Assembly (NCBI GenBank): GCA_947369165.1
Contig: CANBKJ010000011.1
Location: 1 to 48,761, forward strand
DNA length: 48,761 nucleotides
Source of the DNA: an uncultured Lachnoclostridium sp.
GTDB taxonomy: Bacteria > Bacillota > Clostridia > Lachnospirales > Lachnospiraceae
Direction: 5' to 3'
Positions within the stretch are counted from its first letter, which is position 1; the number at the start of each line of letters is the position of its first letter. The notes under the pieces are model-generated. The model worked only from the letters and a program-made list of their open reading frames with translations, was not told the DNA's origin and ran no database searches. Positions 16,188 to 24,582 of this stretch are shown here, in pieces. Position numbers and translations under genes: made by a program.

Positions 16188-18626
16188 ATGAATACACCAT
16201 TATCGTGGATAAAAGCATATGTTCCGGAACTGGAATGTACCGAAAAAGAATACATGGACGCCATGACTTTGTCCGGTACCAAGGTGGAGGGATATGAAAA
16301 ATTTGACGAGGATCTGGATCAGATCATCGTGGGAAGGATCGACAAGATTGAAAAGCATCCGGATGCGGATAAGCTGGTAGTCTGCCAGGTATCAGTGGAT
16401 GAGCAGGGAACCCAGGTACAGATCGTGACAGGAGCGTCTAACGTAAAAGAAGGGCAGAAGATTCCTGTGGTGTTGGACGGGGGACGTGTGGCAGGCGGTC
16501 ACGATGGATCTAAGACACCAGGGGGGATTAAGATCAAAAAGGGAAAGCTCCGCGGAGTGGAGTCCTGTGGAATGATGTGTTCCATCGAGGAACTGGGCTC
16601 ATCCAGAGATTTTTATCCTGACGCTCCGGAGAATGGCATTTATATCCTCAGCGACAATCCAGAATATAAAGATGCGCCGGTAGGCAGCGATGCCATCGCG
16701 CTTCTGGGACTGCGGGATGCCAATTTTGAATACGAAGTTACCTCTAACCGTGTGGACTGCTTTGGCGTGATCGGTATCGCCAGAGAGGCAGCGGCGACCT
16801 TCCGCAAACCCTTCTGTCCGCCGGAAGTAAAAGCGGTGGGCAACGACGAGAAGACAGAAGATTATATCTTCGTAGAGATAGAAAATAAGGAGCTCTGCTC
16901 CCGTTATGTAGCGCGGGTGGTAAAAGATATCAAACTGGCGCCGTCACCGGAGTGGATGCAGAGAAGGCTGGCGGCATGCGGAATCCGCCCCATCAATAAC
17001 ATTGTGGATATCACCAACTATGTGATGGAGGAATATTCCCAGCCTATGCATGCCTATGATCTGGATACCATTGCCGGCAGAAAGATCGTTGTGAGAAATG
17101 CCAAGCAGGGCGAGACCTTTATGACTCTGGACGGACAGGAGCGTCAGCTGGATGATTCCATCCTGATGATCTGCGACGGAGAGAAGGCGGTGGGTATCGC
17201 CGGTATCATGGGGGGCGAAAATTCCAAGATCACCGACGACGTGAAAACGATGCTTTTTGAGGCGGCGTGCTTTGACGGCACCAATATCCGTCTGTCTGGG
17301 AAAAAGCTGGGTATGCGTACTGACGCCCAGGCGAAGTTTGAAAAAGGACTGGATCCCAATACCACTATGGAGGCGATGAACCGTGCCTGCCAGCTGATCG
17401 AGGAGCTGGGCGCCGGCACCGTTGTAGGTGGCTGTGTGGATATTTATCCGGTGAAACGGGAAGAGGAGACAGTGGCATACGATCCAGATAAAATCAACGC
17501 TCTTCTTGGCACCGATATCAGTGAGGAAGAAATGATCCGTTACTTTGAGATGGTAGATCTTCCGGTGGACCGGGAAAAACGTCTGGTGCATGTGCCTACA
17601 TGGAGACAGGACGTTCACCGTCTGGCTGATCTGGCAGAGGAAGTGGCAAGATTTTACGGCTATGATAAAATTCCTGCCACACTTCCCAGCGGTGAGGCGA
17701 CAGCCGGAAAATTATCTTATCAGACAGAGATCAGCAATATAGCGAGAAATGTAGTGGAGCAGGCGGGCTTCTGCGAGGGTATGAGCTATTCTTTTGAGAG
17801 TCCGAAAGTATTTGACAAACTGTTGATTCCGGAGCAGAGTGATGTGCGGAAGGCCATCGTGATCTCCAACCCTCTGGGAGAGGATTACAGTATTATGAGA
17901 ACCCTGTCGCTGAATGGAATGCTGACCTCCCTTTCCACCAATTACAACCGCAGAAATAAAGATGTAAGGCTGTATGAGCTGGCAAATATTTATCTTCCCA
18001 AGAGCCTTCCACTGGAGGAACTTCCGGAAGAGCGCCTGCAGCTGACACTGGGAATGTACGGAGAGGGCGATTTCTTCGATATGAAAGGTGTGGTAGAGGG
18101 AATCTTTGATAAGCTGGGAATTCATCAGACTCTTTCCTACACACCGGAGGATGACCGTCCCTATCTGCATCCGGGGCGCCGGGCAGATATTGTACTGGAC
18201 GGAAAAACCCTTGGATTTCTGGGCGAGGTTCATCCGGAGGTGCTGGATCATTACAGCATTGGAACCAAGGCGTATGTGGCAGTTCTGGATGTGGAGATGC
18301 TGGCAGAGCTGGCAGATTTTGATATCAAATACAAAGGGGTTGCCAAATTCCCCGCTGTTACGAGAGATATTTCTCTTGTGATGAAAAAGAATGTTCTCGC
18401 CGGACAGGTGGAGGAGATTATCCGCAAAAATGGCGGAAAGATTCTGGAGAGTTTTAAGCTGTTCGACGTGTACGAGGGAGAGCAGCTGGCGGCAGATGAG
18501 AAGTCACTGGCTTACTCCATTCAATTCCGTGCCGCGGACCGCACATTGGAGGATAAGGATGTGACGGCGGTGATGGATAAAATACTGAAGAAAATGGAAA
18601 GCTTAGGAGTAAAAATACGTCAATAA
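16188..18626 (+). CDS. pheT: Phenylalanine--tRNA ligase beta subunit
   Basis: Beta subunit of the heterotetramer, carrying tRNA-binding and editing domains. Order: N-terminal strand MNTPLSWIKAYVPEL; OB-fold tRNA-binding domain (about 40-150, GRIDKIEKHPDADKLVVCQV); B3/B4 editing domain (about 205-385, VTSNRVDCFGVIGIAREAA.., NIVDITNYVMEEYSQPMHAYD); and B5 (about 410-480). A catalytic-like domain follows, then the C-terminal FDX-ACB anticodon-binding domain (about 715-812, FPAVTRDISLVMKK). 812 aa, usual length. AGAGGT precedes the ATG. Confidence 0.97.
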   Translation: MNTPLSWIKAYVPELECTEKEYMDAMTLSGTKVEGYEKFDEDLDQIIVGRIDKIEKHPDADKLVVCQVSVDEQGTQVQIVTGASNVKEGQKIPVVLDGGRVAGGHDGSKTPGGIKIKKGKLRGVESCGMMCSIEELGSSRDFYPDAPENGIYILSDNPEYKDAPVGSDAIALLGLRDANFEYEVTSNRVDCFGVIGIAREAAATFRKPFCPPEVKAVGNDEKTEDYIFVEIENKELCSRYVARVVKDIKLAPSPEWMQRRLAACGIRPINNIVDITNYVMEEYSQPMHAYDLDTIAGRKIVVRNAKQGETFMTLDGQERQLDDSILMICDGEKAVGIAGIMGGENSKITDDVKTMLFEAACFDGTNIRLSGKKLGMRTDAQAKFEKGLDPNTTMEAMNRACQLIEELGAGTVVGGCVDIYPVKREEETVAYDPDKINALLGTDISEEEMIRYFEMVDLPVDREKRLVHVPTWRQDVHRLADLAEEVARFYGYDKIPATLPSGEATAGKLSYQTEISNIARNVVEQAGFCEGMSYSFESPKVFDKLLIPEQSDVRKAIVISNPLGEDYSIMRTLSLNGMLTSLSTNYNRRNKDVRLYELANIYLPKSLPLEELPEERLQLTLGMYGEGDFFDMKGVVEGIFDKLGIHQTLSYTPEDDRPYLHPGRRADIVLDGKTLGFLGEVHPEVLDHYSIGTKAYVAVLDVEMLAELADFDIKYKGVAKFPAVTRDISLVMKKNVLAGQVEEIIRKNGGKILESFKLFDVYEGEQLAADEKSLAYSIQFRAADRTLEDKDVTAVMDKILKKMESLGVKIRQ

Positions 18627-18646
18627 TATTCCTTGGAGGGATTGTT

Positions 18647-19123
18647 TTGAAGAAATTGATTCGTAACTTACTGGCACTTGCCTTTATCGGTTACATGGTA
18701 CTTCTGATTTATTTTCTGTTTTTCAGTGAAGAATATGGGCGCACTACCCATTATACCGATTATCAGTACAATCTCGTGCTGTTCCGGGAGATCACCCGGT
18801 ACATCCGCCACCGGGATATCCTTGGATTTGATTTTGTCATGATCAATCTGGTGGGAAATGTGGTAGTGTTCATGCCCTTTGGTTTTTTTGTGCCAAGCCT
18901 GGAGAAAAGGCGCCGTGGATATTTTCTGGATTTTTTAAAAATATCCCTCCTTGGCTTTTTGTTCAGTCTTGCGGTGGAGACCGTACAGCTGGTGACGAAG
19001 GTTGGATGTTTTGATGTTGACGACCTGTTTTTAAATACAATAGGCGTCGTACTGGGGTATCTTTGCTATGGTATCTGCCGGTGTGTCTGGAACTTCGTAC
19101 GCAGGAAAAATAGTGCTTCGTAA
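18647..19123 (+). CDS. VanZ-like membrane protein
   Basis: 158-residue integral membrane protein with four hydrophobic segments and VanZ-family hallmarks: YNLVLFREITRYI near the start, FVMINLVGNVVVFMPFGFFVP, and a C-terminal SLAVETVQLVTKVGCFDVDDLFLNTIGVVLGY. VanZ confers low-level teicoplanin resistance in enterococci, but most family members have no known role. The start is a TTG at 18647 with GGAGGG 6 nt upstream, following pheT by 20 nt, so it may be cotranscribed with pheST. Confidence 0.87.
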   Translation: MKKLIRNLLALAFIGYMVLLIYFLFFSEEYGRTTHYTDYQYNLVLFREITRYIRHRDILGFDFVMINLVGNVVVFMPFGFFVPSLEKRRRGYFLDFLKISLLGFLFSLAVETVQLVTKVGCFDVDDLFLNTIGVVLGYLCYGICRCVWNFVRRKNSAS

Positions 19124-19135
19124 TGGAGGAAATAT

Positions 19136-19468
19136 ATGCAGATTCGTATCGGGAAAAGAAGAAAGATTCAGTTTACAGATAAAAAGCATCCGCTGCAGGG
19201 GATTCTGTCTGCCCTGCTGGCGGCATTGTCCTTTGCCATGATGATCATATTGTTTGTCTGTTCCGGCATGGAAAAAGGCAATGGCGGGCTTATATACGGA
19301 TACCTGGGCATTTTGAATTTGCTGCTCTCCGTGACGGGCTTTGTGCTCTCGCTGAGATGTCTGAAAAGAGAAGATATCTATGTCACTACCCCTACCATTG
19401 GCTCAGTCTTTAACGGGGTTATTATCATTATCTATCTGATCCTGTATTTTATGGGGGCTTTGGTGTAA
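19136..19468 (+). CDS. Small membrane protein, possibly DUF6142
   Basis: 110 residues with a basic N-terminus (IRIGKRRKIQFTDKKHPLQG) and three predicted membrane helices (about 22-44, 52-72, 88-108). No catalytic motif is seen. From memory it resembles the uncharacterised Lachnospiraceae family DUF6142. GGAGGAAA lies 6 nt before the ATG, and the gene starts 12 nt after the VanZ-like gene, so the two form a pair at the end of the pheST region. Confidence 0.75.
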   Translation: MQIRIGKRRKIQFTDKKHPLQGILSALLAALSFAMMIILFVCSGMEKGNGGLIYGYLGILNLLLSVTGFVLSLRCLKREDIYVTTPTIGSVFNGVIIIIYLILYFMGALV

Positions 19469-19485
19469 ACAGCCTCCCAGGCTGT
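19469..19485. terminator. Short hairpin between convergent genes
   Basis: ACAGCCT (19469-19475) pairs perfectly with AGGCTGT (19479-19485), loop CCC. It lies directly after the DUF6142-like stop and touches the AP2-protein stop on the other strand. U tracts are poor on both sides, so termination is likely but weak. Confidence 0.45.
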
Positions 19486-20279
19486 CAGATCCGATCTTTT
19501 AGATCTGCGATCGTCTTTGAAATCTTCAGCTTTCCCAGACGGTTTTTATACTCTTCGGGGGAGAGCTCTTCTACATAGTTGACGGGATATTTTTTATCGT
19601 ATCCCTTTCTGATCAGTACAGCTGCCGCTTTGTTGTAGGCAACGGCGGCATCTGTTTCTGATTCATATCGTCCTACGATAAAGTCGCCTTTCCAGTGAAT
19701 GCGCGTCTCATATAGCGTCTTTCCCTGGTGTGTTTTACGGAAGACACCGTGATAGCGATTGATGATCTCAATATTTTCATAGCGGAAATCCCGCACATCT
19801 CCATTGACAAAAAGAAAATCCCGTCCTGCAACTCCATAATTTTTTATGCCGTACCGGGACAGAATATTTACCTGCATGCCATAATCGCTGACAAAGAGAT
19901 GCCCACCCCGTCTCGTTATGGTATGGGTGGAATAGTAAAAGAGATCGTCAATATCGAAAATATAATAATCTTCCAGTGAAAAATAATAGTGAAAATATTT
20001 CTGGTACAGATAGACTGGCGTCTTTATATAGATCCCATTGTCCCGAAAATTAATAAGAGTTACCCATTTGCCAAAAGAAAGAGACTGGGGGTACGAAGAA
20101 AAATCCTCCAGACTGTATTTCGTATCGTGGAGAATGGAATCTGCCAGATGATAGGCGAGACTGGCAGCGTCTTCTGTGGAAAAACTGCCGAGGCTGATAT
20201 GTTTATTTTTATATGTGATGGAACTGCGGTAATATAAGGTTCCGTCTTTTTTTGTTGCCGAATATACCCCTGGTTTCAT
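19485..20279 (-). CDS. AP2 - degenerate HNH - AP2 DNA-binding protein
   Basis: 264 residues. Residues 3-48 (GVYSATKKDGTLYYRSSITY..ISLGSFSTEDAASLAYHLA) and 178-222 (GVFRKTHQGKTLYETRIHW..FIVGRYESETDAAVAYNKAA) are two AP2/ERF-like DNA-binding domains. Between them, residues 105-175 align with HNH homing endonucleases: an LxDIDD segment, then FLFVNGDVRDFRYENIEII in place of the usual VDHINGNKLDNRKENLRI. The two catalytic histidines are missing, so cleavage is doubtful. It is probably a domesticated homing-endonuclease derivative acting as a DNA-binding protein. AGGAGAACG precedes the ATG. No phage or intron is adjacent. Confidence 0.8.
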   Translation of the reverse strand: MKPGVYSATKKDGTLYYRSSITYKNKHISLGSFSTEDAASLAYHLADSILHDTKYSLEDFSSYPQSLSFGKWVTLINFRDNGIYIKTPVYLYQKYFHYYFSLEDYYIFDIDDLFYYSTHTITRRGGHLFVSDYGMQVNILSRYGIKNYGVAGRDFLFVNGDVRDFRYENIEIINRYHGVFRKTHQGKTLYETRIHWKGDFIVGRYESETDAAVAYNKAAAVLIRKGYDKKYPVNYVEELSPEEYKNRLGKLKISKTIADLKDRI

Positions 20280-20336
20280 AGCGTTCTCCTGGATCTGTGG
20301 TTGTGGCAGATGCGTGCCGCCTGGTGTTTTTCTATA

Positions 20337-20365
20337 AGTTTAGCAGAAATCTGGCGGGGAGGCAA
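20337..20365 (-). promoter_or_regulatory. Promoter of the AP2-domain gene
   Basis: On the minus strand, TTGCCT (complement of 20360-20365), a 17-nt spacer, and TAAACT (complement of 20337-20342), about 60 nt before the start codon. Confidence 0.45.
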
Positions 20366-20418
20366 GGGGGAGAGTGGCATGTCGTTCGTCGCAAATTTAT
20401 GTCGTTAGAGGAAAAATA

Positions 20419-20447
20419 TGGAAAAGAAGGGAAAAGGGTGTTATAAT
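20419..20447 (+). promoter_or_regulatory. Candidate promoter upstream of the HD-ATPase gene
   Basis: A perfect -10 TATAAT at 20442-20447 with a weak TGGAAA at 20419-20424 (17-nt spacer). Transcription from here would begin just inside the 32-codon ORF and cover the inverted repeat and the ATPase gene. Confidence 0.35.
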
Positions 20448-20546
20448 ATGTTTGAGGATATGTATCTGGATTATCAGAATAACCAGCTGGTGGTGGAAGA
20501 TATCGAGAAGGAGTACAAAGAGATTGCTTTCAGGGACGGGGAGTGA
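20448..20546 (+). CDS. Tiny hypothetical ORF (32 aa)
   Basis: ATG at 20448 reading MFEDMYLDYQNNQL.. and ending FRDGE. AAGGG lies about 10 nt upstream. An overlapping frame from 20399 (MSLEEKYGKEGKRVL, stop at 20444-20446) could join it by a +1 or +2 slip, giving one acidic helical peptide of about 48 residues. This may therefore be the remains of a slightly longer frameshifted gene. I do not recognise a family. If the -10 at 20442 is used, the ORF itself would not be translated from that transcript. Confidence 0.3.
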   Translation: MFEDMYLDYQNNQLVVEDIEKEYKEIAFRDGE

Positions 20547-20554
20547 GGTATACT

Positions 20555-20722
20555 ATGAAAGACAGTATATCAATGCGGACAGGGCTGCATTCTGCGAGAG
20601 CAGGTGCGGGATATTGGATACCCAATATCCAATGGAAAGTACAAGATGGCGTGTACCGGGTAAAAGAATTAAAAATTATGGTATTAGTTGGACTGATAAA
20701 TGTCGTAAATAGCACAAAATGA
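20555..20722 (+). CDS. Small hypothetical ORF (55 aa) before the HD-ATPase
   Basis: ATG 20555, preceded by GAGG at 20543-20548, reads MKDSISMRTGLHSARAGAGY.. and continues through WKVQDGVYRVKELKI to a hydrophobic tail ending VVNSTK. It stops 26 nt before the ATPase start. It contains the inverted repeat 20609-20630, so the sequence may serve as RNA structure or operator rather than protein. Family unknown. Confidence 0.3.
   Translation: MKDSISMRTGLHSARAGAGYWIPNIQWKVQDGVYRVKELKIMVLVGLINVVNSTK
20609..20630. repeat. Perfect 9-bp inverted repeat upstream of the HD-ATPase gene
   Basis: GGATATTGG (20609-20617) and CCAATATCC (20622-20630) with a 4-nt loop. It lies 117 nt before the ATPase start. 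It could be an operator or a leader hairpin. Confidence 0.6.
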
Positions 20723-20747
20723 AAAGCGATAAGGAGGAGATGAAAGA

Positions 20748-23700
20748 ATGCACTCTAAGAAACTGGAAGATACAAAGCTTTGGAACGCTTACCAGGCAAA
20801 GAATAATTCGGATGACAGGCGGAGCCTCTGGGTGAAAGAGATATACGAGGCGGCGGCAAAGTATTTGCTGGATGTGCGGAAGACGTTTCCAAATTATACC
20901 CTGCATGATGAAACCCATATACTGAATGTGTTGGATGCGATAGGTGGATTGTTAGGAGACCAGATTTCACAATTAGCCGTTGGAGAAATGGAATTACTCA
21001 TACTGGCAGCGTCTTTGCATGATCTGGGCATGGTTTATACAGAGGAAGAAAAGGAGCGGTATTATCACGATGAAGAGGCCTGTAGAAAATTTTTAAGAAC
21101 TTACCGCCCGGAACTATTGGGATGTCATGTAGAAGACTGGAAGGAAGAAGACCGTCAGTGGTATCTTCGTACGCTGCACCCTTTTCGCCTTTGGGATGCG
21201 TTGGAAAATGAACATTGGAGTGAATTATTTAAAAACGCCCCCTTAGAAATTGTATCTAAGGATTGCATTTTAGCTGTATGTCAGGCGCATGGTGAGAAGC
21301 CAGAAGAACTTCGCAGTAATAGAGAATTACAATATTTGGCTGCCGATGATGTGGATCCTTTATTTTGTGCGCTTTTGCTTCGGTTAGGTGATCTGCTGGA
21401 TTTTGATGATACCCGTGCACCGAGAGTTTTATACAGCTATGTGGCGTGTAATGAGAAAAGCCGTGAGGAGTGGGACAAGCATCAGGCTTCCGCCGGATTT
21501 CGTTATCCACCAGCGCCTTCTGCGGATGACCTGCCTTATAAAGCAAGATGCACGAATCCGGGGGTAGAACATGCAGTCCGGGATTTTCTGGACTGGATCG
21601 ATGAGGAGCTGGGTAATTGTTTTAACTTGCAAAAGTATTGCAGGGCAGGATGGCGGCAGGAATTTACCTTTCCAAGAGCGGTCATGAGGTTGGAGATTGA
21701 ATCCCACGGTTACATGAGCGGCGATTTTTGCCTGACAATGGATCAGACGCAGATTCTGGAACTTTTGACGGGGGAAAATTTATATGACCATTCCGACGTC
21801 TTTGTAAGAGAACTGTTGCAGAATGCCATCGACGCCACGTTGCTCCGCGGCGAGATGGAAGTTGATTTTATTCCGGAGAATTCCCGCATCGATATATGGG
21901 AATGGACGGATCAGGAAGGATATATGTGGTTTCGCATAGATGATCAGGGAACAGGTATGACCCTGGGCATGTTGCAAAGATATTTTCTGAAAGTAGGTAA
22001 CTCTTATTATAACTCCCAGGAATTGGAGCGGGATCTGAGGGATCATGGCCATACAAATAAATATAATGGTATCAGCCGCTTTGGAATCGGTTTTTTGTCA
22101 AGTTTTCTTTGTGGGGAGTATGCAGAGGTCTCTACGCTCTATTTTGATCCCAAGAAGAATTACAAAGAGGAGGCACGGGTGGAGTCCTACCAGACGTTAC
22201 ATTTTGGTTTGCGTTTGCAGGTGACGGGGCTGAGCGGATATTATACCTTGAAGAATCAGTCCAGGCATCATCAGGCGGATAAGACATTTCCCGCTCCAGG
22301 AGATTGTGGTTCGGATCATGGTTCTGTTTATGACAGGCATGGTTATCGTAATAATGCGGGAACCTCCATAGCGATCCGGCTTAATGTGGGGAAACTGGGC
22401 ACGTTGAATCTGCGTGAGGCTACGGAAAAATACTTGTGTGCTGCCAGGGTGCCGGTATACTATAATAGTAAACGGATAGGGCGAACTTATGAGGAAATGA
22501 TGCAGGCGGTGCACAAAGTGGCAGGAGAGAGTCTTTATGAGCTGTCTCCCGAGTTGAAAGATAAATTTGACCGCTGCTTCCCGGCTGTTTGCGGCCAATA
22601 TCCTAAAATATCGGTAACCGTGATTCCCTTAGACACAGAAGAGGATCAGGTTTATGTGGTTTATGGGAAATTTTCATATTTGGCAAAATCGGATTCTGAA
22701 GTAGTACTTGAAAGTAAGAATACAAATTTAGGTTCATTGCGTTGGACATGGGAACAACTAAAAGGAATATATGATTTAGAAAAAATAGCTGCTTTGAAAG
22801 CAGAATTTGAAAAACAAGCTTCCTGCCCCAAAGTGGAAGATCTACCAGGTGAGGTGTGGCGGCCATTTGCAGATGAGATGTATCTGCACGAAGCATGGAG
22901 AGCTTATTGTGATCACCAACAAATGGCACAAATGCGTTTTTCAGTAGATGATTGTGGGTGTCCAAATAGCATGTCTTTATCATTAAATAAGCCTAATGGC
23001 CGACTTGCGTATACATATCAGGGAGTTATAGCTGGTGATTTTAAGGATACAGAGTTTATGTTAAAGTCAAATGTATTTGCAATGTTTTTATTGGGAAGTA
23101 TGTGGAAACCTAAAGTAGAAGTGAGCCGATCCAGAATTTCTGGTTTGCCCTTAAGTGTATCGTTGGCGACCTGTGGCTTGTATAGAAAGAATGATATGAA
23201 AATTTCTTTGGATGAATTGGATGACTGGAAAAATAGTACGCTGAAAGAATGGAGAGAAGCGCAGATTCCTCAAATGGATCAATGGATGAGAAAAAATCTG
23301 GGGAATTATTTTACAGAGATTAAGAACAATTTACAGAAGCCATTGGATATAGAAAAAGAAGGATTTAGGATTTCCACAGAATTTTTTGATTTTTATAGTG
23401 ATATCATTTTATTTAAGTATCTGGCGGCTTATTTCCAGGACAACTACCTTATGACAATCAACTATGAAGAGGGGCAAAAGATTTCTTTTTTTAAAAAAGA
23501 TGAGAATGAAATGGAACAAGACTATGATCTATTTCCGCCCATGATGTTCTGCAGTGCGGCAAGTGACCAAAGCCGTCGGTATCTATGTTGTTCAGAGGAT
23601 GATTCCCGGAGAGGGATTACCGCTGACCATCCCTTTGCAGCATGGCTTTTAAACAATGCCGTTTCGTTGAATCAATACTTTCCGAGGCAGTTTCAGATAA

Positions 23701-23855
23701 TAGTGGAATGTCTGTGCAATGATTATGAAGAGGAAGTGATAGAAAAATGTAACAGCATCCGCAGACAATTGACAGCCCTGCCAGAACATCACGGTGTGGA
23801 TGTAAGTGTTTTTCCGGAATTAAGCAGCAGGGATTTCTGGTCTGCGGAGGAGTAG
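20748..23855 (+). CDS. HD phosphohydrolase - Hsp90-like (GHKL) ATPase fusion, possible defence effector
   Basis: 1035 residues in three parts. (1) An HD domain, about 35-230: H53/H57 in TLHDETHILNVL, H91-D92 in AASLHDLGMVYT, H181 in CQAHGE and D215 in LRLGDLLDFDD, a complete metal-site pattern. (2) A GHKL/Hsp90-type ATPase, about 330-560: N-box VRELLQNAIDA, G1 IDDQGTGM, lid region, G2 RFGIGFLSSF, and NAGTSIAIRL. (3) A C-terminal region of about 450 residues with no family I recognise, holding VEVSRSRISGLP (about 785). HD plus Hsp90-like ATPase architectures are, to my memory, found in predicted nucleotide-dependent conflict systems; the substrate is unknown. AAGGAGGAG precedes the ATG. The second half of the gene is visibly more A+T-rich than the first. 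No membrane segment. Confidence 0.88.
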   Translation: MHSKKLEDTKLWNAYQAKNNSDDRRSLWVKEIYEAAAKYLLDVRKTFPNYTLHDETHILNVLDAIGGLLGDQISQLAVGEMELLILAASLHDLGMVYTEEEKERYYHDEEACRKFLRTYRPELLGCHVEDWKEEDRQWYLRTLHPFRLWDALENEHWSELFKNAPLEIVSKDCILAVCQAHGEKPEELRSNRELQYLAADDVDPLFCALLLRLGDLLDFDDTRAPRVLYSYVACNEKSREEWDKHQASAGFRYPPAPSADDLPYKARCTNPGVEHAVRDFLDWIDEELGNCFNLQKYCRAGWRQEFTFPRAVMRLEIESHGYMSGDFCLTMDQTQILELLTGENLYDHSDVFVRELLQNAIDATLLRGEMEVDFIPENSRIDIWEWTDQEGYMWFRIDDQGTGMTLGMLQRYFLKVGNSYYNSQELERDLRDHGHTNKYNGISRFGIGFLSSFLCGEYAEVSTLYFDPKKNYKEEARVESYQTLHFGLRLQVTGLSGYYTLKNQSRHHQADKTFPAPGDCGSDHGSVYDRHGYRNNAGTSIAIRLNVGKLGTLNLREATEKYLCAARVPVYYNSKRIGRTYEEMMQAVHKVAGESLYELSPELKDKFDRCFPAVCGQYPKISVTVIPLDTEEDQVYVVYGKFSYLAKSDSEVVLESKNTNLGSLRWTWEQLKGIYDLEKIAALKAEFEKQASCPKVEDLPGEVWRPFADEMYLHEAWRAYCDHQQMAQMRFSVDDCGCPNSMSLSLNKPNGRLAYTYQGVIAGDFKDTEFMLKSNVFAMFLLGSMWKPKVEVSRSRISGLPLSVSLATCGLYRKNDMKISLDELDDWKNSTLKEWREAQIPQMDQWMRKNLGNYFTEIKNNLQKPLDIEKEGFRISTEFFDFYSDIILFKYLAAYFQDNYLMTINYEEGQKISFFKKDENEMEQDYDLFPPMMFCSAASDQSRRYLCCSEDDSRRGITADHPFAAWLLNNAVSLNQYFPRQFQIIVECLCNDYEEEVIEKCNSIRRQLTALPEHHGVDVSVFPELSSRDFWSAEE

Positions 23856-23897
23856 GACCAGGGGAATATATAAAGTCATTCGTGCTTTTGATAAGGC

Positions 23898-24458
23898 TCA
23901 GAGATCTAGCAGGTTAGCAAGATCGGAGAAGTCGATAATCAGATCCTCATAAATACTAACTTTTACTGAGCTGGAAAAAGTATAGTCCTGGGTATCCTCT
24001 GACTCGAAATCATATACAGTAATACGGTTTCTGTCTGGATCCACGATCCAGTATTCACGCACACCGGCAGTACGGTATTTAAAAAGTTTTGTAAAATAGT
24101 CCATTCGCCTGCTGCCCGGCGATACGATTTCGATGATCCAGTCTGGGGCACCGCTGCATCCTTTATCGTTCAACTTGTCAGGATCACATATAACGCTGAT
24201 ATCCGGTTCTACATAGTTCATATCATTTTCATCTAAAAAAACGGCAAAGGGAGCAATGTATGGTCTGCATGAACCGTTTTTTGATTTGATGTATTCCCGG
24301 ATGATGCCAAAAAGTTCTCCAGAGATCTCTTGATGTTTTCTGCTTGGCGGTGCCATGTAATAAATTTGGCCATCGACCAGTTCCGCACGCTGCCCATCCG
24401 GCAGGGAATAAATGTCATCGACAGTATAAAGTTTTTCTTGCGCTAATGCAGGTGACAT
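23898..24458 (-). CDS. Uma2-family (DUF820) PD-(D/E)xK nuclease-fold protein
   Basis: 186 residues with the Uma2 pattern: YTVDDIYSLPDGQRAELVDGQIYYMAPPS at the N-terminus, then the nuclease-like core YVEPDISVICD (Asp) and PDWIIEIVSPGSRRMDYFTKLFKYRTAGVREYWIVDP. Uma2 proteins are abundant in cyanobacteria and present in Firmicutes. Their role is unresolved; a link to restriction or transposition is only suggested by the fold. The start at 24458 (MSPALAQ..) has AAAGGAAGTG at suitable spacing; the in-frame ATG at 24476 overlaps that site. Convergent with the HD-ATPase, 42 nt away, with no clear terminator between them. Confidence 0.88.
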   Translation of the reverse strand: MSPALAQEKLYTVDDIYSLPDGQRAELVDGQIYYMAPPSRKHQEISGELFGIIREYIKSKNGSCRPYIAPFAVFLDENDMNYVEPDISVICDPDKLNDKGCSGAPDWIIEIVSPGSRRMDYFTKLFKYRTAGVREYWIVDPDRNRITVYDFESEDTQDYTFSSSVKVSIYEDLIIDFSDLANLLDL

Positions 24459-24582
24459 GATAACACTTCCTTTCATTTGTTGGGGGCGAAATACCTTTTG
24501 AACCCAACATCATAGTATAAGTCTATCATAGCACCCGATGGTATGCAAGTTTGAAATGCGCCCAGCCGATTCCCCGGCTTCC

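Noticed and set aside
19485-20279. Active homing endonuclease or an intron/intein at this site
   Set aside because: Catalytic histidines are missing, and the gene stands alone between intact neighbours.
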